A DNA stretch of 64,000 nt from Meghimatium bilineatum (GCA_034231615.1 CM067306.1:34864019-34928018); one strand, 5' to 3'; positions 10,340-21,879 are shown, counted from the stretch's first letter. Notes: generated by a model from the sequence alone, not told the origin. Numbers and translations: made by a program.

Positions 10340-10415
10340 ACCGATTCCTTATTCGGAGTCGGATCCTGGACCTCACGGTTGTGAGACCAACGTACTAACC
10401 TATCGGGCATGCGCC
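10340..10415 (-). repeat. tRNA-like relic
   Basis: The reverse strand reads GGCGCATGCCCGATAGGTTA, then GTTGGTCTCACAACCGTGAG, GTCC and GGATCCGACTCC. The layout is D arm, anticodon-loop-like CTCACAA and B-box-like GGATCCGACTCC. Anticodon-stem pairing is poor, so this is a relic or SINE head and not a working tRNA. Confidence 0.5.
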
Positions 10416-10447
10416 ACACATTTCGATGTCGGTATAATAATGTGATT

Positions 10448-10648
10448 TAGGGTTGCCCTAATTTTATGGCAAAATTTCATTGTTTGTCATTTTTAAATGT
10501 CACTGGTCGTGCAATGTTTGTTTGTTTTTTGAGTGTATAATTTGAAAATGTATTACAAGTTACGAGTTTGACCATTTTTTGGCCATATCCTATTGCTTAA
10601 TAATATAATATACTGTTATAAATTTCACCTATCTGACAACCCTATCCT
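10448..10648. mobile_element. Possible short inverted-repeat MITE
   Basis: Starts AGGGTTGCCCTAATTTTATG and ends with CTATCTGACAACCCT, giving a short terminal inverted repeat AGGGTTGYC. The interior is AT-rich with no ORF. The TSD is unclear, so the call is tentative. Confidence 0.35.
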
Positions 10649-12149
10649 GTATTGTTATTTTGGGCTTTATTCCGTATGCATACTTTGTAACAAGCAATAC
10701 GTTAATTCCTCATTAATCAACCATTGTGACATGCAAGACAAGCCACATTGTTGATATTTTTCTGATTCAGGCGCAGACTGGCGGCTTCATTATAAACCAT
10801 AATTGGAAGCAAATTCCATGGACATAATTCCAGTTATTGAACTCGGTAAAGTCCTAATACTCTGTGAAGCATGATTAAGTAAAGCAGATTGTGCCATAGC
10901 GCGAGCTAAGACCCAGATACAACCGTGTACTGCTGGCGCCCGTAAGGCGAGTCAAGAATTGTAAAACTGAGAGGGGGGGGCGCACATTGACATCTGCATA
11001 GAGCGTAGATAGAGGGGAAGGGGGTTCGGAACTACTTGCAAACAACCCATGCGCTTAGATTGGAGGTGGTGGGTGTTTAACCATAGCAAATCGCAACATT
11101 ACTTTTAGCACAAGGAACTTGACCACTCCCCCCCCCCCCCCCCAAGTGATTATTCACATAAAGGTAATCGTATTTTCATCAAAAACATCCGCGCGAATAC
11201 AATTTTAGGTAATCCCCGCGACACTCCTGAAATAGCCCCAACCCTTATTTTTTTAGGAAACCGATTGTGCAAAACAAAACATAAATCTCACGAAAACGTA
11301 GTTATTACATACGAAAACTTTTTTTTAAATAGGTGAACCATCTCCCATCCTCCACCGATTGAAGACGTATATACGGTCTTGCAAAATTGTGCTATACGTT
11401 AAAGAGGTCAAAGCGAGAGCCAAAAAAAGCGATGCTTATAAGTGAAGGTTACAAATATTTTCTCAGAATCTCGTGACAAGTATTTACTCAGAATCTCGTG
11501 ACAATGGCACATGTGGAATTATTCATCATTCATTATGTCTGCTCCACTCTATATTTAGAATATGTACGCTCGCAAGCAATACGCCAGGGAGATCTTCCTG
11601 CAGTTAACAGAACACATAGTACATAACTTCTAAAATTAGTTCAAAGCTCCGTCAGCTGCGACACGCTACGATCATCTACGCACACAAGCACGCACATACA
11701 CACATATAAGACCTACTTCCTAATTGAAAATCCAGCTATCTGAATAATTCATGAATGTTCGTTATTTTTTTTCTCATATGTCAATATACTTTGTATGACA
11801 GCCAGTGAAAATCAAGGGGATAGTCAAACGGGTCATTAAAAAAATTGTGGATTTCATATTAGCCAACAGGTCTTACACTGTAGATGGTCATGGACAAGCC
11901 GTAGGTCTCAACATCATGTATGACCAGTCTGTGCGGTTGTGTATGTATCTTTAGGCTCTCTCACTCTGAGTAGAAGCGAGACCGTGTGAAATATAAGACC
12001 TATGGGAAAACAGCCGTCTGAAATGACACATTTGACTGTTTGTTCCCTTGATTTTTATTGTCTGATGGGTACTGTGTGTTTTGGTTCCCGCAACCTTAAA
12101 GTGTAGTTTAGCAAGCGTAAATAAACTGTATTCTCCGGATTAGGGATAG
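10649..12149. other. Intronic spacer
   Basis: Contains a G tract near 10971, a C tract near 11127-11143 and a 25-bp tandem duplication of TCAGAATCTCGTGACAA at 11461-11505. No gene or known repeat recognised. Confidence 0.4.
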
Positions 12150-12360
12150 TTGTGAAGACATGTTATCTAGTCGTGCTTCGTGATAGCATGGTTGCTGGTG
12201 CGCCTCTCGACTTGGTATCTCCGACTTCAGCACCAGTAATTGCTTGGGCAGGACTGTGGACCTTCTCCATGTCAGGGATCAATCATAGTTCCCAGCCACA
12301 TTTGGCTGGACTAAGCCCCTATCTCCACTTCAAGAAGTTGGCCTCGACGAGTGTTAACAG
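12150..12360. repeat. Dispersed repeat C, first copy (pair with 51768-51960)
   Basis: Ordered blocks GTTATCTAGTCGTGCTTCGT, GCTGGTGCGCCTCTC, GGTATCTCC, GGCTGGACTAA and CACTTCAAGAAGTTGGCCTC recur at 51768-51960 in the same order and orientation with indels. The GGTATCTCC...GACTTCAG stretch echoes SINE-A. Class unknown. Confidence 0.6.
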
Positions 12361-12719
12361 ATGTAGATATGTTTCAAGTGAACGTAAGATCTTCAACATG
12401 GTATTGTCTCGTACAACATCTCAAATGTTTCAATTTATTCTTCTATCGGTTTGTTCATTATTCATGTTTCTGAGGTATACACAGGTAATAAATACTAATA
12501 TGATAAAGGTAAGGTAAAGGTATGTCCCATCGCAGCAACCTGCCATCGGGGATAAGATAACTCTTCATGTACTAAACCGCAGTATTAGGTGTGGTGGCCA
12601 GTTCCCTTACTTGCTGTATTTACCTCCTCTAACTCATGTGTTAGGTACTCATTTACAGCTCAGTAGACTGGAGAAGTCGTCGTTTCAAGCTGAAAATCAC
12701 AACCTGAATTTTTTTTTTT

Positions 12720-12797
12720 GTCGGGACGTGGTTTCGACCTGGCACGCTGTAATCTGGTGAAAGCAAGCAAGTTCACTATCAACTAGACTACATCGAA
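12720..12797 (-). repeat. tRNA-like relic
   Basis: The reverse strand reads GTAGTCTAGTTGATAGTGAA and later GCCAGGTCGAAACCACG. These resemble an A box and B box spaced about 45 bp apart, followed by a Pol-III-like T run on the far side. Probably an old SINE head. Confidence 0.4.
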
Positions 12798-13741
12798 TAA
12801 TATGATAAAACCAGTAATAAGTAAGGGGCCACAATGGAGTAATGAGTTCTCAAACATCTCTGTCCTCCGACATTAGGATGTATGTAGGTGAATCATGTCC
12901 AGACCATTCCTTGATGTTATTAATACACGATTTTCTTTAGCAAATCTTCTCTTTGTTCCTTCATCTGTTATATAATTGTTATAGAAAATGAATTATGAGG
13001 CTGTCAGTAAAGTACATCAACAAGTGGGTGGGGGGGGGGGTGGATCGGGGAGCCTGATAAAGATGTCAACAATCTTTTTACACCAATAAATTTTTTTTGA
13101 ATTTTGATAAATTTTTATGCAAATGTAAAAATAAAGCCGTGTATTTGTGTACTTCTTCTGCTAAAACCCCTTTGTAAAATAAAAATTTTTTATTGGGTGG
13201 GTGGGGGGGGGGGGGGGTGGGGGTAAAAATATATTGAATTAATTAAGCAAGGGAGAGACCTGAAATCTTGACTATTATTGATAGGTTAGGGAGGGTAAAC
13301 AATTGTTGATATAATTTATGATAGCATTTATTTCTTATGTCTTATTATATGTCATGCCAAGGAAAGGGTTGGTTACGTTTCACTACATAATTTCAGACAT
13401 AGACATATTTGAAGTGAACTAAATAGTTTCTGAATCAGTTTTATGTTAGTTATTCTCCCCCCCCCTCCTCCTCCTCTCCCCAGCATGTAACAGCGCACGC
13501 ATATGTGGTAGACTATATTCACAGGTACTTCCAGCTAATAACGCACGGCATTATTCAACTTGGCTGATGCGACTTGCTGGAGATTTTCATTGGTCACTTT
13601 ACGTGTACTTTGTACTCCAGCCAATGAGAAGTGGAATCGGCCACGGTAAATGACACTGTGTGTTAACCAGTTGACAAGATCTGTGTGGATATAGAATTGG
13701 CTACATTCCAATTAAGACGGCTTATTTATTGAACGAAAGTA
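12798..13741. other. Intronic spacer with G and C tracts
   Basis: Long G tracts near 13026-13037 and 13197-13217 and a C tract near 13457-13465. A CATTGGTCAC...CCAGCCAATGAG inverted pair lies at 13587-13632. Nothing coding. Confidence 0.4.
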
Positions 13742-13749
13742 TCGATTGT

Positions 13750-14112
13750 CAGCGATGCCACAGCAGGATTTTTTTCCCGCTAGATCTGAGGTTTTTGGCA
13801 GTCGTTTGGGGTGCTGCGATTATTTTGGCCAAATGTGCCTTAATCTGGGAGTTTTTTAAATAGGAAATCGTAGGGATTTAGCCAAAAGACTGCTAAACAA
13901 TACCCACTCTTAACGATTTTCAAAAAAAAAGTCACCATATGTCTCATGAAAACGATCGGATTGCCCACAATAATTCGCGCAGTATTCCCCCCTTTTTAAG
14001 GTACAATAGCTTCCCTTTTTATGTCCTTGACCTTATTTGCATTGAATTCTATAGTCTGTGATTTTTTTTCATGGCGATCTGGGGTTATTTCTAATCGTCA
14101 GTGGTAACACTG
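13750..14112. mobile_element. hAT-like MITE, 363 bp, 8-bp TSD
   Basis: Ends are CAGCGATGCCACAG on the left and the complement of CAGTGTTACCACTGACG on the right. It is flanked by TCGATTGT at 13742-13749 and TCGACTGT at 14113-14120, an 8-bp duplication with one change. CA(G)TG ends and 8-bp TSDs are typical of hAT elements. No transposase is encoded. A related copy lies at 29614-29912. Confidence 0.7.
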
Positions 14113-14369
14113 TCGACTGTGTGCAGTTCAATTGTTTCATACCTGATCTGAAAGATCGTGGTTGCGTTCTCAATGACAAAAGAATAACCATGGTCGATAA
14201 ATCGACAGAACCCAGCTAACAACAAAAATATACCGTATCAGCGAAACAGACGGCGAGTTTATGAGAATCGAATCAGAGTCATTGAAGTGGAGAAAGTGCA
14301 TGGCGAATGAAGGGAAAAAGACTCAAAATGAATAGAGAAATCTCGGAATTATTATTAGATTATTGATTA

Positions 14370-14560
14370 TAAGCCGACGTGACTGCACTCCGGGCAAACC
14401 AATTGGTGCTCTACGTCCTCATTCAAGAAGTATTTGTTTGCGTTCGTTCTCAAACTCCTACCGAATCTCTCTTCCAGCATGACAATGAGAGCTCGCTGAA
14501 AGGTAGAACTCGCTAAAAGGCATGGGGGATTTACTTCACTGTAGTCTGATTTCCACACGT
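14370..14560 (-). mobile_element. SINE-F piece interrupted by other repeats
   Basis: GACTGCACTCCGGGCAAACC and CTACGTCCTCATTCAAGAAG match TCACTGCACTCTGGGCAAAT and CTCAGTCTCCTCAAGCAAAT at 43980. At 14437-14490 a SINE-B-like tail segment (GCGTTCGTTCTCAAACTCCT, CTCTCTTCCAG) intervenes. Composite and old. Confidence 0.45.
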
Positions 14561-15020
14561 AAATTTAAGTAGGAAGCCAGAGGAAATTTGTTTTAAATTC
14601 TAGAGACTAACATGAATTGAACCAGTCCGTTCAACGGCACCAAATCGCCTAGCAACTATTGCACACGCGTTCTTCCGTACTTGACCAACCACATCTCCAA
14701 AAAAAGATGCGATTTTGCCAAGCCATTCAAACCGTGCACTCAAGGTCATCAGAACGGACCAATCGAGACAAGGACTATTACAAGAGCAACAAACATCCCG
14801 TACAGGTATTGAAATGTCCTCAGTAACAACAAACATATAACATAATATCCGTTTTAGTTATACAAGGGCCGATAGGTCTTCTTGTAAACATGGATAACAT
14901 ATATAGACAATACAATTTTACTTCATATAATTGTTTATACATAAAATTGTCCTCTGGCTTCCTACTTAAGTTTACGTGTATAAACAATTATTTGAAGCAA
15001 AATTGTGTTGTCCATGTTTA
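14554..15020. repeat. Nested inverted repeats
   Basis: CACGTAAATTTAAGTAGGAA GCCAGAGG at 14555-14583 is repeated in inverse at 14949-14978. A second inverted pair (AACATGG.TAAC...AATTGTTTATACA at 14888-14943 and its complement at 14979-15018) forms a hairpin of about 130 bp. Probably a degenerate foldback MITE. Confidence 0.55.
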
Positions 15021-15039
15021 ATGCATGGCTGCTTGCTGA

Positions 15040-15190
15040 GAGTATAACTCAGAAGCTTCAAGCGATAATGCCCAGTGTCCTCTTATAAAAAATGGCACAT
15101 TTAAACAAGATGTCATTACTCGGTATCGAATCTGTGACACCTTGAACGCAAGGCTCATGTCTTAACCAATATTCCATTATCATTTTCTTC
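15040..15190 (-). mobile_element. SINE-F head with tRNA-like promoter
   Basis: The reverse strand begins ATATTGGTTAAGACATGAGC, then CTTGCGTTCAAGG, and a B-box-like AGATTCGATACCG. Downstream blocks CTCTTATAAAAA and AGCTTCAAGCGATAATG are shared with the copy at 47580-47815. Confidence 0.55.
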
Positions 15191-15649
15191 TCCCTTCGAG
15201 AAAGTCTGAAGATGTGTGAACTGTGAATATTTCCGTGTCAATGATTATACTATAGTGCGTTTCAAAATAGTTGCCCACACACATTCCCTTTAATATCTCA
15301 ATAACCAGTTAGCGGAATTTAATGAGATTTTGCATAGCAGTTTAAATATTGAACGACATACGGAATTTATACATTTTATTTCACCAATTGTTGCCATTTG
15401 CACATTGCGGCATATTCATTTGATGTTTGTGAATGTGTGACTACTATAGTGACAGGGGAAATTAATTGTACAGTAATTTCTCAAAATAGATTATGAGGCT
15501 TATATGTGGCATAAGCGTAACGCAAATTTTCTGGATTTGCTACAGAATTGTTTACAACTAAGTAACTGTATTGGTAAATGCACGAGGAACTTGTCTTTGA
15601 AAATCAATTTTGTGCATGTTTCACAAAAGTGCTTACCTTTAATATACAT

Positions 15650-15830
15650 GATTCTTTATCAGAAACAAGCATCACGACACTGGGGGCATTCCCATAAATG
15701 CTCTGCTCTCCATCCCCTCAGCCATCGTGAGGTGAATAAACTCATTGTCCCTGTCAGCCGTTGGTTAGAAGTTCTTCGAACTCTTCCAGATAATGAGGAG
15801 AGTTTCCCCCTCTCCCTTGGCCTCGTCCAT
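15650..15830 (-). mobile_element. LINE-e 3' end
   Basis: AGAAACAAGCATCACGACAC TGGGG.CATTCCCAT, GCTCTGCT, CAGCCATC and CTTCGAACTCTTCCAGA run parallel to 60690-60830, the 3' end of the RNase-H-bearing LINE-e. Truncated to about 180 bp. Confidence 0.65.
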
Positions 15831-16207
15831 GACCTATATTGGTGCGGTTTCCTTGACTATATTTTAATGTTTAGTGTAAAGTATGTTGTTGACGACAGAA
15901 ATATTCATTGACCTGTGCCATTTTGTGTCTTATTTTGATAATAGGTAGATTTAACTGAAACCTATTTAATATATTTTTAATAATATAAGTTAATATATTT
16001 GATACATTCAGAAATTAAACATACCCCTCTTCTATACAGAAATGGAGGTTTGTTTGATACATCAAGTAATGTCAAATTCACTTTCAAATCAAACATTCAG
16101 CAAATGGCTCTTCTAATATATATCTTTGTCAAAAATAGTCCTCCTACTTGCCGTTCTTCCTTCACTTACTTAAACATTTGTCCTCACTATCTTTGATCCG
16201 TCTATTC

Positions 16208-16364
16208 TTCTTCTTCAGCGTTCATTCTCAAACTCCCGCTGGATTTTTCTTGTAACAGGACAATGGTCCTACAAGATTTCCAGTTGAATGTAGTCAAGAT
16301 AATGGAAATGCGTTGTGTTGCCGTTTTATTTGCGCTAATGGCCCAAAACATCTGTCTTCGGCGG
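16208..16364 (-). mobile_element. SINE-B copy with 13-bp TSD
   Basis: Flanked by GATCCGTCTATTC at 16195-16207 and GATCCATCTATTC at 16365-16377. The + strand reads (TTC)n, AGCGTTCATTCTCAAACTCC, GACAATGGTCCTACAAGATT and CATCTGTCTTCGGCGG. Confidence 0.85.
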
Positions 16365-16873
16365 GATCCATCTATTCCTTGAACATTTATTTAAATTCAA
16401 AATGTCCAATACTCTCTTCTCGGATTATTAACAGAGTAATACAGTTGTCCACTTTCAGCCTCCCATCAAAAATGTTTATAAAACTTTCACATCAATCTTC
16501 TGAAGTGTCACGAATTGAAATTTCAAATTCATTTTCAATAAGTATTAATTTGACGCATTTGACTCAAATTAAAATCGTGCGCAGTGTTCAAATCGTGCAC
16601 ACAAACAGGTTTGATTGTATTCCTAATCACACACCAAATTGTGATGTACGCCGTACGGTTATTTCATTATTTTTAGCAATAACATCTTCATTTTGTGTGC
16701 GTTATACATTAGTTATATAGACAACTTGCACATTGGTTCAATTGTGCTGCAAATATTTCTACATTATGTCGTTACGTTTTTTAAAATACTTCTGAAGATT
16801 ACATGCATATATGTAAAATATTTGCAAAGTTACAAATTTTTAAACAGGGGCATGTATTTTGAAACGCAATATA

Positions 16874-17593
16874 CCTTAAAAAGTGTCATTGACTATATGT
16901 GCGCGTGTGATACATTTCCTGAGCAGTACCTTTTAATTACGTGCTCGCTCGCCCACCCGTGCAGAATATGTGCCTTAACGAGTATACCAGAGCGATCATT
17001 ACTCGTCCATGGCGTAAAAGAGGGACCGCTTCCCGTTACGTCTCTACTTTTGCGCGCTATGGATCATTATATGTAGTTAGGTTCACATTTGCAGTCTGAC
17101 CTATCTCCACTAGGCATGACATTAACCGGTGATGAAATCCGTTTCAACCATTCATGATATGTCAATACTATGGTACCGAGTCACAGGACATTACGCGGCT
17201 GAACTATCACAAATGTAGGCCAGATTTTATGACACTCGGCTATATACGTGATGGCGTGTTGCCAACTTTAATGTGTAACTACGTGGTTTTTTTTGGTTAG
17301 TTTTGTTAGTGAGTTCATGAATGATTTTGGCTGTGTGATGAACGCCTTGTGTCCTTGCTGACATGTATGAGGTGGGGTTTATTTTAAAAAAGGTATTCAC
17401 CGAGGATAAATTAAAAAAACGCATCCTGTACATGACGTGGCGACAGTAAGAGCATGCGGCCTTTATCACACAGCTACAAAATCCCTTCCTGCAACTCCTT
17501 AACGGGAAACATGCAGTATTGTCCATGCGCCGACACGACAAACCAGTCCTTATAATAATAATAGTAGTAGTAGTAGTAGTAATAAGAACGCAA
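16874..17593. other. Intronic spacer
   Basis: No gene recognised. A TAG/TAATAA microsatellite at about 17550-17584 precedes the next SINE. Confidence 0.4.
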
Positions 17594-17866
17594 CGCCCGT
17601 GTGTTGCCGGGCCCGAAAGGGGAGCAAAGAATAGCAACACTGTTTACCTTCCACGCATGTCGTAAAAGGCGACTAAGGAGGTTATGGGATGGAGTTGTCT
17701 GACCCATCCCATATAGGGTCAGTGACCCAAAGCCATGCTGAAATCGGATGTGTCAGGTCGAAAGTCGCAGCAATGCTGTACACCATGACACAACGCATTC
17801 CGTTTTCCGGACTACATCCTACTAATCTGCAGGAGTTTGAGAACGAACGCAGAAGAAGAAGAAGAC
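17594..17866 (+). mobile_element. SINE-A, near full length
   Basis: Head CGCCCGTGTGTTGCCGGGCC at 17594, body GTAAAAGGCGACTAAGGAGG and CATATAGGGTCAGTGACCCA, tail GAGAACGAACGCAGAAGAAG to about 17866. No clear TSD because the left flank is a TAG/TAA microsatellite. Confidence 0.85.
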
Positions 17867-18732
17867 TAGCACAAAAAGCTCTCCAAACATCTCTTTACCC
17901 ATTTGGAAGAGTAGAAAAATCAAGACCAGGTCAGTCCCTGATATTGTCATTCTAGGTTTTCATTTGTCTGCCTGATCTTCTTCTCCCCTTGACTGTTCCT
18001 GCAAAATAATTTTAGAAAGTGATTCGTGTCTCGTTACATGTCCAAGCCAAACATTCTTACGCCGTTTCATCACGGCCAAAAAAAGTAGTTCTTGACAACC
18101 CGCAAGTTTATTTGCTGCCGGGCGAACATGTTTGCCTTGTGTTCTATATTTGTAATAATTTTTTTTTTAAGTATGTAGCACTTGTATTCAAAAGACAGCT
18201 AGATCTTACAGATTCGAACATTGTAGTTCGTTCCATAATTAATGCTACTCGCTTGAGCTCACTTTTCACTAAAACTACTTTATGCATAGCAACCATATTT
18301 CGCAGTTAGTCTTGTACACATCACGATCTTAGGAATTCATATTTTACAAATTGATAAGTAGATTAGAAAATGCACAAAACGTTTCTTTGCTGTATAGTAC
18401 TGCACAAGCAGCAAAAAACTGGCACTCACATTTTAAAGTAATACACAAAATTATGGATGCAAGGGCGTATCCCAACTACATATAATAACAGGAAATGTGA
18501 GATAGTTTATCTTTACGTCCTGAGTTTATATGTAAAATAGTTTTTATCTGTGATGATCAAATAGGCTTATGTTTTTCTTGTAGCATTGGTGTTGAAGAGG
18601 AATATGTGCATTTGATCATTCCATAAAGGTGACTGCAAAAAAAATAATCAAAAATCGCGAGAAGCAAAACAATGAAGTACCAGTTGATTTTGTTATAAGT
18701 CCATGATATTGTAAGATATTTGGTCGATTTGA
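17867..18732. other. Intronic spacer
   Basis: Small ORFs but no recognised protein or repeat. Confidence 0.35.
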
Positions 18733-19415
18733 TAACAACAAAGATTGGCACATTCCGGTATAGGAAAGCTTGACAGTAGAGTTGGGCCAGGGCTGCTATC
18801 GGGTACGGAACCCTTTCTCTTCGTGAGCATGTTTCCGGTATAGGAAGGCTCGACATTAGAGTTAGGCCAGGTCTTTTGCTTTGCCGAACGCCCATGATTG
18901 GGTCTGGGTCTCTGCACATAAGGAGCACAGGTAACTAGAAGCTCGTCTCAAGCTAACAGAGCTTATAGTTCCCATTTTCTTGGAACGTTTTCACTTTCTA
19001 TTTGCAGTTGGCGCTGCCCTCTGGCGCTGTTCTGCCCTTTCATTGTACTCAGTATGAAATAATTCATCTCTCGCCATGCTTCTACCTTTTTGTGCCTTTT
19101 TCATTGGCCGCACTTCCAATGTTCGGACTGAACTGACTAGCGTCACTGTATGTCGACAGAATATAAGTGCCGCTGCATGTGTTGATGCTGGTGGTGTCGG
19201 AGATAAAGTCTGTTTCTTATGCAGTCAAATATCTTTCCATCTGCTACCTCAACATTCTCGGACACGATCCTCAAATGATTTAGCCAGAATCAGCACGAGC
19301 CGCTGTATTTCTGTTTCCAGGGTGCACCGCGAGGAGATACATTTGGGATCTTGGTTATCTGCTAACCCTGGGTCCGCCGAGAGCATTGCGTTCCATTTGC
19401 ACACCCAATGGGATT
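18733..19415. repeat. Long dispersed repeat D, first copy (pair with 62400-63235)
   Basis: Contains two CCGGTATAGGAA...GAC(A)GTAGAGTTGGGCCAGG modules, then GACGCCCATGATTGGGTCTG, GAAGCTCGTCTCAAGCTAAC, TTGGCGCTGCCCTCTGGCGC, CATTGGCCGCACTTCCAATG and CTGCTAACCCTGGGTCCGCC. The same blocks recur in order at 62400-63235, in the same orientation, about 43.6 kb away. No ORF of note, no TIR or TSD found. Confidence 0.8.
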
Positions 19416-20380
19416 GAGATGTGAATGATAAGGTGGTAGCCGAAGAGAAGTATGACCATGCTTAGTGCTGATTTTGTCATTTACAAAAGTTTTCGTTTTC
19501 TTTGTCTGTCTCACAAGTTCCAACAATTGTGGTTTGAATTTATTGCAGCAAAAAGATAAATTTTCTTTTGCAAGTCATGTCATCATTTTTTGTTCTGTGC
19601 TTGATAACGTGTGAATTGTGTCTTCATGCGCTACTACGTTATGATAGGAGCACTATCCATAATAACAAGAACTGCCTATCAAGTGTTGGTAGAAGTGAAT
19701 TCACTAACAAATTCCAGAAAAATAATTCCATTCATTTGTGTGTGATAGTCTCTACCATCTGTAGATAATGCTTGGAAAACAAGTTCTGCCCCACTGACAC
19801 GACCATTTGCTTTACTGCCTGCATTTACTACCAGTATTATCGTGATTTTCATTGGTGACAATTTTGATAGCACATCACAATGGCCAATGAAAATCATGAT
19901 GATATTCATTCCAAATAAATTCACAAAGTCTCAATAACAATGAAATCTCTAAATAAATGACACGACACATTCTCACTTTTATAAATCGTGGTTTTCGTAC
20001 CATAGTAGGTCGACTTGATATCAACATTAAAGTTTATCTGCATCGAGAGAAAAAAACCTTCACTGATGACGTATTATTAGTATTGTTATTTTGATAGTGC
20101 CTTTAATTGACCAGTATATTTATACTTTTCGACACAGCCAATGAAGAATTGGAGAGGAAAAGAACCAATAAACAATTAAGGCGTATCTCCACTCATTTGT
20201 CAACAGACTCGGCTGTACAGTAAAAAATGGCACACTACTTATATTCACGAAACCTTTATAAATGTATAATTTATAGATGAATTGTTTTGAATCTAATTAC
20301 ATTTTTAGGGCAAAAAAGAAACGTTTAAAAAATTTTTGGAGCTTGGAGTTGCTATAAGTGTAGTAATCTATCTATCTATC
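19416..20380. other. Intronic spacer
   Basis: Holds a hairpin near 19838-19895 (GATTTTCATTGG...CCAATGAAAATC). CCAATGAAAAT motifs also occur near 612, 8229 and 26217. Nothing coding. Confidence 0.4.
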
Positions 20381-20384
20381 TTCT

Positions 20385-20536
20385 TCTTCTGCGTTCATTC
20401 TCAAACTCCCACTGGATCTAACAGGATCATGGTCCTGCTAGATTTCCAGCAGGATGTAGTCCAGAAAATGGAAATGCGTTGTGTCGCCGTTTTATTTGCG
20501 CCAATGGCCCGACACATCCGTCTTCGGCAGGATCTA
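20385..20536 (-). mobile_element. SINE-B copy in TATC microsatellite
   Basis: The + strand reads CTTCTTCTTCTGCGTTCATT, GATCATGGTCCTGCTAGATT, GCCGTTTTATTTGCGCCAAT and CATCCGTCTTCGGCAGG. Both flanks are ATCTATCT repeats, compatible with a TSD but not proving one. Confidence 0.8.
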
Positions 20537-20544
20537 TCTAATCT

Positions 20545-20700
20545 ATCTATACATATGATGTGGTCCTTGTTTGCATTGCGGCGTCAGGTGTAGAGGAGTT
20601 CTCTGGAGATGGCCTTCTTGTGTGCTGTTTGTAATCTTGTTCCTGTTGCTTCTTTGATTTCGGTGGTCCATCTTTTACATGACCTGTGTCTTGCTTTATG
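20545..20700 (-). mobile_element. LINE-c 3' end
   Basis: GGTCCTTGTTTGCATTGCGG CGTCAGG...GAG(A)TGGCCTTCTTGTGTGCTG...TCCATCTTTTACATG matches the 3' end of LINE-c at 9600 and 33230. ATCTATCTATAC precedes it, the degraded tail. Confidence 0.75.
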
Positions 20701-21213
20701 TCTGTTAGTAGTAATTTATTTATTATATTAATTAATATAAATTAATTAATAGTATTTTATTAATTTATAGTAATTTATTCGGAGTCGATGGGCCAGGCCT
20801 TCTGATAAGGGGGGGGGGTGTTGAAACTTCCCCCTAGCAAGTCTGAACATGACTTTTAGTACTAGGAACTTAGCCAAAAGATTAGTAAAACTCATCAGTG
20901 ATGTTTCACAAAAAGGTCTTCAAATTTCTTGCCAAGTAGTGAAATCGAATATTCCGCCAAGTATTTCAATTTACACAAGAAAACGAAGAATCCCTTTTGT
21001 GTTTAGGTAAAACCCCCTCCTTAATCATATCTGCGGTCCTAAAACCATATAATATTTTCAAATCAGCTTGGCGAGCAGGATTTGGATCGCGTGTCGCCGC
21101 TCTTTTACCAACCTGCATTTTTCGCACAACTGCTGAGCAATTCGCACACCGCAGAAAAGGTATTTTAAAGGGTATTTGTATTCTCATATGAGAATACGTA
21201 TGTATGGAGTACG
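20701..21213. other. Intronic spacer
   Basis: AT-rich TTAATTAA cluster at 20725-20765 and a G tract near 20810. No gene. Confidence 0.4.
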
Positions 21214-21229
21214 TGTATTCCCTTATAAT

Positions 21230-21596
21230 TCATTCATTAATTTTCCTTTTGCGCTGAAGTTAGCGCATAGGGCAGAGGTCAGATCTCTCCAATTCTGTCT
21301 GTTCAAAGCTATTCTGTGCAGTTCTTGAATAGTATGAATATTGGTTGTTTTACTTTCTCTAAGTATTGTTCTTCTGAGTGTTTCTTTTGGTCTACCCCTT
21401 GCTCTTTTGCCTGCAGGCATCCATTCAAGAGATTGGTGGTGTATTCTGTTGGTGTCTGCGCGTAGAACATGCCCGATGTAGGACCAACTGCGTTTTCTAA
21501 TAACATCTGTAATGAAATTTTGATGTGTCTCTTCTCTGATTTTATCATTCGATTTGAATTCACTCCAATGGGTGTTAGTTATCCTACGAAGACATT
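21230..21596 (-). mobile_element. LINE-a, 5'-truncated, with 16-bp TSD
   Basis: Flanked by TGTATTCCCTTATAAT at 21214-21229 and 21597-21612. The reverse strand encodes the LINE-a end: AGKRARGRPKETLRRTILRE and NRQNWRDLTSALCANFS. Upstream, in shifted frames, is the RRS.SYIGHVLRAD segment. Compare 6829-7487, of which it is a shorter relative. The exact TSD makes this a textbook truncated insertion of 367 bp. Confidence 0.9.
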
Positions 21597-21679
21597 TGTA
21601 TTCCCTTATAATATCGTATGTATGAGGTGTTGGATATCTAGCGGTTAGTAACGCCCTATTAGAAGAATGAGTGATCTAA

Positions 21680-21845
21680 TTCATCTTCTTCGGCGTTCAT
21701 TCTCAAACTTCCGCTCGTTCTCTCTTGTAGCAGGGCAATGGTACCACCAGGTTTACAGCATAATGTAGTCCGAAGGATGGAAATAAGTTGTATCGCCGTT
21801 TTATTTGCGTCCATAGCCAGACACATCCGTCTTCGGTGCGTCATA
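21680..21845 (-). mobile_element. SINE-B copy, diverged
   Basis: CGGCGTTCATTCTCAAACTT, TGTAGCAGGGCAATGGTACC, CGCCGTTTTATTTGCGTCCA and CATCCGTCTTCGGTG. No clean TSD. Confidence 0.7.
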
Positions 21846-21879
21846 TTCATTCGAAATGTTCCTTCTCTAGTTGTCCGTC

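Larger units (their letters stand above)
15251..16873. mobile_element. Element with mariner/Tc1-like terminal inverted repeats, 1.6 kb
   Basis: The left end TATAGTGCGTTTCAAAATAG TTGCCC at 15251-15276 matches the complement of 16848-16873 with 22 of 26 bases. The ends begin at TA, as in Tc1/mariner insertions. I find no D,D34D-type transposase in any frame. The interior holds a LINE-e end and a SINE-B copy, so it is a decayed or nonautonomous element. Confidence 0.6.

Noticed and set aside
10340-10415. Functional tRNA gene
   Set aside because: Anticodon stem and acceptor stem do not pair; treated as a relic.
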